Assembly: GCF_007830635.1 (NCBI RefSeq)
Contig: NZ_VLLA01000006.1
Span: 62,001-126,000, forward strand
From: Bradyrhizobium huanghuaihaiense
Lineage (GTDB): Bacteria; Pseudomonadota; Alphaproteobacteria; Rhizobiales; Xanthobacteraceae
Length of the DNA stretch: 64,000 nucleotides
Reading direction: 5' to 3'
Shown here: one piece after another, positions 62,218 to 64,000 of the stretch
Layout: every line of letters starts with the position of its first letter
Position numbering within the stretch: the stretch's first letter is position 1
Program-made: the position numbers and the translations under genes
The notes under the pieces: generated by a model
Seen by the model: only the letters and a program-made list of their open reading frames with translations
What the model was told of the DNA's origin: nothing
The model's database searches: none

Positions 62218-62442
62218 ATGGCAACGCGCGATAGACGTCTGGCGGAGTTCGATGGCGCTGGAGAACCGCCACCTGGCCTGCCGGTCGAAGTGCTGTGCGA
62301 GGATCACAGCGGAACATATCAGCTGCCGTTCGCCTGCCGCTATGTCGGAGGACGCTGGCAAAACCACGAGGCCGGCATCGCAGTCGAAGCGACCGTCATC
62401 GGCTGGCGCCTGCCGCGGGTGAAGCACACGGGCGTCGCCTGA
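62218..62442 (+). CDS. Small basic protein of unknown function
   Basis: A 74-residue soluble protein starting MATRDRRLAEF, after AGGGGAGA. It contains LPVEVLCEDHSGTYQLPFACR, with two Cys, and ends in GWRLPRVKHTGVA. Composition is mixed-charge and there is no signal or membrane segment. I do not recognise the family. The preceding 180 bp is a leader with no other gene. Confidence 0.6.
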   Translation: MATRDRRLAEFDGAGEPPPGLPVEVLCEDHSGTYQLPFACRYVGGRWQNHEAGIAVEATVIGWRLPRVKHTGVA

Positions 62443-62468
62443 CCGCGGCTTGTGTTCCAAAATGCGAC

Positions 62469-62509
62469 GGGGCCGCGCTCCGCCTTAACGAACGGAACGC
62501 GGCCCGAAC
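62469..62509. repeat. Stem-loop after small ORF
   Basis: GGGGCCGCG and CGCGGCCC arms with an inner CCG/CGG pair give a hairpin of about 11 bp. The plus side lacks T's. The minus side reads GTCGCATTTTGG after the stem, so it could end transcripts from the right. The region 62510-62690 otherwise holds nothing I can name. Confidence 0.45.
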
Positions 62510-62694
62510 GAATCACGTCCGAATCAGCGGAGCGGCTCCGTACACAGCTGTTCACGGCTAGATATCGCAACCAACCCCAAGGCCCATACAATATCTGCGT
62601 ACCGTGAGGGGCCGCCCCGTCCGAGGACGAGCCCCAAAAGTTAACGGCTTCAATGACATGGCTGCAGGGGGCGGCGGCGCGAGGCCTCGCTCCC

Positions 62695-62724
62695 AAAACA
62701 GGCAGGGCGACGCCGCTCCTGCCT
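62695..62724 (-). terminator. Terminator of the GST gene
   Basis: On the minus strand AGGCAGG and CCTGCCT pair around an 11-base loop, followed by GTTTTGGG. The stem overlaps the stop codon. Confidence 0.65.
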
Positions 62725-63379
62725 AATATTCGACCTCGAGCTCCTCGATCTCGGCCGGCTCTTCCTTCGCCGCCGCGATCCACTCCCTCATCTCGGGCAT
62801 CGCCATGATGGTATCGGCATAAGCCTTGAGGCGCGGCTCGAGCTTGACGTCATAGGTGACGAAGCGCGTCACCACGGGGGCGTACATCGCATCCGCCATG
62901 GTGCGCCGCTCGCCGAACAGGAACGGACCGCCGGATTTCTCCAGACAGTCGCGCCAGATGAACCAGACGCGGTCGATGTCCGCCTGCGCGCGCGACCAGA
63001 TCTTGAACCCGGGGAAGTGGCCCTTGAGATTGACCGGCAGCGATGCGCGCAGCGTGGTGAAGCCGGAATGGATTTCGCCGCAAATGGAGCGGCAATGGGC
63101 GCGCTGGACGCGGTCATCCGGCAACAGCCCGGCTGACGGCATCACCTCGTTGAGATATTCGGCGATCGCAAGCGTATCCCAGACCACGGCGCCCTCGTGC
63201 CGCAGGCACGGCACCAGGATCGACGACGACAGCAGCAGGATCTCCGCACGCGCCGATGCGTCATCCGGCGCGGTCACAACTTCCTCGAAGTCGAGCCCGG
63301 AAAATTTCGTCAGCAGCCAGCCACGCAGCGACCAGGACGAATAGTTCTTACTGCTGATGGTCAGTGTCGCTTTCGCCAT
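62723..63379 (-). CDS. Glutathione S-transferase family protein
   Basis: A 218-residue GST. The N-domain begins LTISSKNYSSWSLRGWLLTK, where the S-S-W-S positions offer the catalytic Ser of zeta/theta-like types. SSILVPCLRHEGAVVWDTLAI holds the cis-Pro and the acidic contact (VWDTLAI). The C-domain has GPFLFGERRTMADAMYAPV. The start at 63379 after GGAAGAGG is preferred; the open frame continues to 63436. It is divergent from the PHA depolymerase gene by 182 bp. Confidence 0.88.
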   Translation of the reverse strand: MAKATLTISSKNYSSWSLRGWLLTKFSGLDFEEVVTAPDDASARAEILLLSSSILVPCLRHEGAVVWDTLAIAEYLNEVMPSAGLLPDDRVQRAHCRSICGEIHSGFTTLRASLPVNLKGHFPGFKIWSRAQADIDRVWFIWRDCLEKSGGPFLFGERRTMADAMYAPVVTRFVTYDVKLEPRLKAYADTIMAMPEMREWIAAAKEEPAEIEELEVEY

Positions 63380-63561
63380 ATGGCCTCTTCCCTCACGCCT
63401 GTGACCCGCACCCCGCCCGGCCGCGGATTTGCTCATTCGCTGAGCTTCCCGGTGTCCTCACCCCGCTTCCGGAGCAAGCGATGTGCCAATTTTGCGGGCG
63501 GTCCTGCTCCCGTCTGGCTTCGATATTGCATGACGGCAGGGAACAGGGTGGGCAATTCGGT

Positions 63562-64000
63562 ATGATGTCGATGTATTATCAGGCCTTTCAGAACCATATG
63601 GATCTGACGGCGCCGTGGCGGGCGGGCGCCTCGTCCGCGCTGAAATTCCTCAATCTGGCGCCCCAGGGAATGTCGCACCAGGTGGTCGGCCGACTCTCGG
63701 CCGCGCTGGAGCTGATCTCGCGCTCCACCCTCACCTATGACCGCCCGGCCTATGGCATCGACAGCGTGATGGTCGGAAACCGCGAGGTCGCCGTGCGCGA
63801 GGAGATCGCCTACGCGACGCCGTTCGGCTCGCTGCTGCATTTCAGGAAGGACGACGTGGGCGAGCAGCCGCGCATGCTGCTGGTGGCGCCGATGTCCGGC
63901 CATTTCGCGACGCTCTTGCGCGGCACCGTGAAGACGCTGCTCCAGGACCACGACGTCTACATCACGGACTGGCACAATCCGCGCGACATTCCGCGCAGCG
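63562..64000 (+). CDS. phaZ: Intracellular polyhydroxyalkanoate depolymerase, 3' end beyond window
   Basis: The frame from the ATG at 63562 stays open to the window end (146 codons). It starts MMSMYYQAFQNHMDLTAPWR and carries LLVAPMSGHFATLLRGTVKTLL and DVYITDWHNPRDIP. Both blocks are typical of intracellular poly-3-hydroxybutyrate depolymerases that mobilise storage granules, the first holding the lipase-like nucleophile region. ATGs at 63565 and 63571 are alternatives. Confidence 0.88.
   Translation, partial: MMSMYYQAFQNHMDLTAPWRAGASSALKFLNLAPQGMSHQVVGRLSAALELISRSTLTYDRPAYGIDSVMVGNREVAVREEIAYATPFGSLLHFRKDDVGEQPRMLLVAPMSGHFATLLRGTVKTLLQDHDVYITDWHNPRDIPRS

Overview
The window is a gene-dense, GC-rich chromosomal segment of an alphaproteobacterium, most likely Bradyrhizobium or a close relative. 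The indications are Rhodobacter-type phospholipid methyltransferase, DUF6429, DUF2277, DUF4403 and DUF899 genes, an Irr-type iron box in front of bacterioferritin, a FixK-type palindrome, CtrA-type TTAA-N7-TTAA sites, and many extragenic palindromic repeats of the kind that litter Bradyrhizobium genomes. The genus is inferred from remembered family resemblance; no search was run. About 75 genes are supported. No tRNA, rRNA, CRISPR array, prophage or conjugative element was seen. The only mobile-element gene is a REP-associated tyrosine transposase at 55.4-56.0 kb.

Layout. 0-6 kb: a Nudix hydrolase cut by the window edge, then membrane-lipid genes (phosphatidylserine decarboxylase, a class III aminotransferase, an Mpo1/DUF962-like membrane protein, a PE N-methyltransferase and a glycosyltransferase). 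6-10.4 kb: L,D-transpeptidase, cytochrome c, and a DUF899 / small membrane protein / multidomain regulator / beta-propeller cluster. 10.5-18 kb: DUF4403 protein, a complete polyamine-type ABC transporter, and an orphan branched-chain amino-acid-type binding protein. 18-23 kb: PRC-barrel protein, Ser-rich protein, OmpR/EnvZ-like two-component pair, zinc ribbon, lytic transglycosylase. 23-28 kb: TPP riboswitch followed by thiO-thiS-thiG-thiE-thiC, interrupted by repeats. 28-37 kb: DNA glycosylase, VOC and two GST-like proteins, RidA, small secreted proteins, J-domain protein, SDR and a Fis-like regulator. 37-43 kb: a collagen-like cytoplasmic protein, small membrane proteins, alpha/beta hydrolase, PPOX-like protein, bfr and bfd, and glycine-zipper secreted proteins. 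43-54.4 kb: lytic transglycosylase with ettA, hydroxyacid dehydrogenase, second L,D-transpeptidase, two sulfurtransferases, and a CoxE-like VWA / MoxR AAA+ pair around a GlsB-type membrane protein. 54.4-56.1 kb: a repeat-dense stretch with the RAYT. 56-64 kb: GMC oxidoreductase with GNAT, SMP-30, AraC regulator, enolase-superfamily enzyme, small ORFs, a GST and the start of a PHA depolymerase.

How the parts fit. The thi genes form one riboswitch-led pathway unit for thiazole and pyrimidine synthesis and their joining. bfr and bfd form an iron storage/release pair with Irr-like boxes. The ABC genes encode a whole importer. MoxR and the VWA protein are the usual chaperone pair. The most distinctive feature is repeats: at least twelve families of palindromic or dispersed elements occupy nearly every intergenic gap over 100 bp. 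Three families (GTAG-REPs) begin with GTAG plus a hairpin, the signature recognised by RAYT transposases. One such family flanks the RAYT gene, and another has replaced the 5' ends of two divergent genes near 28.4 kb.
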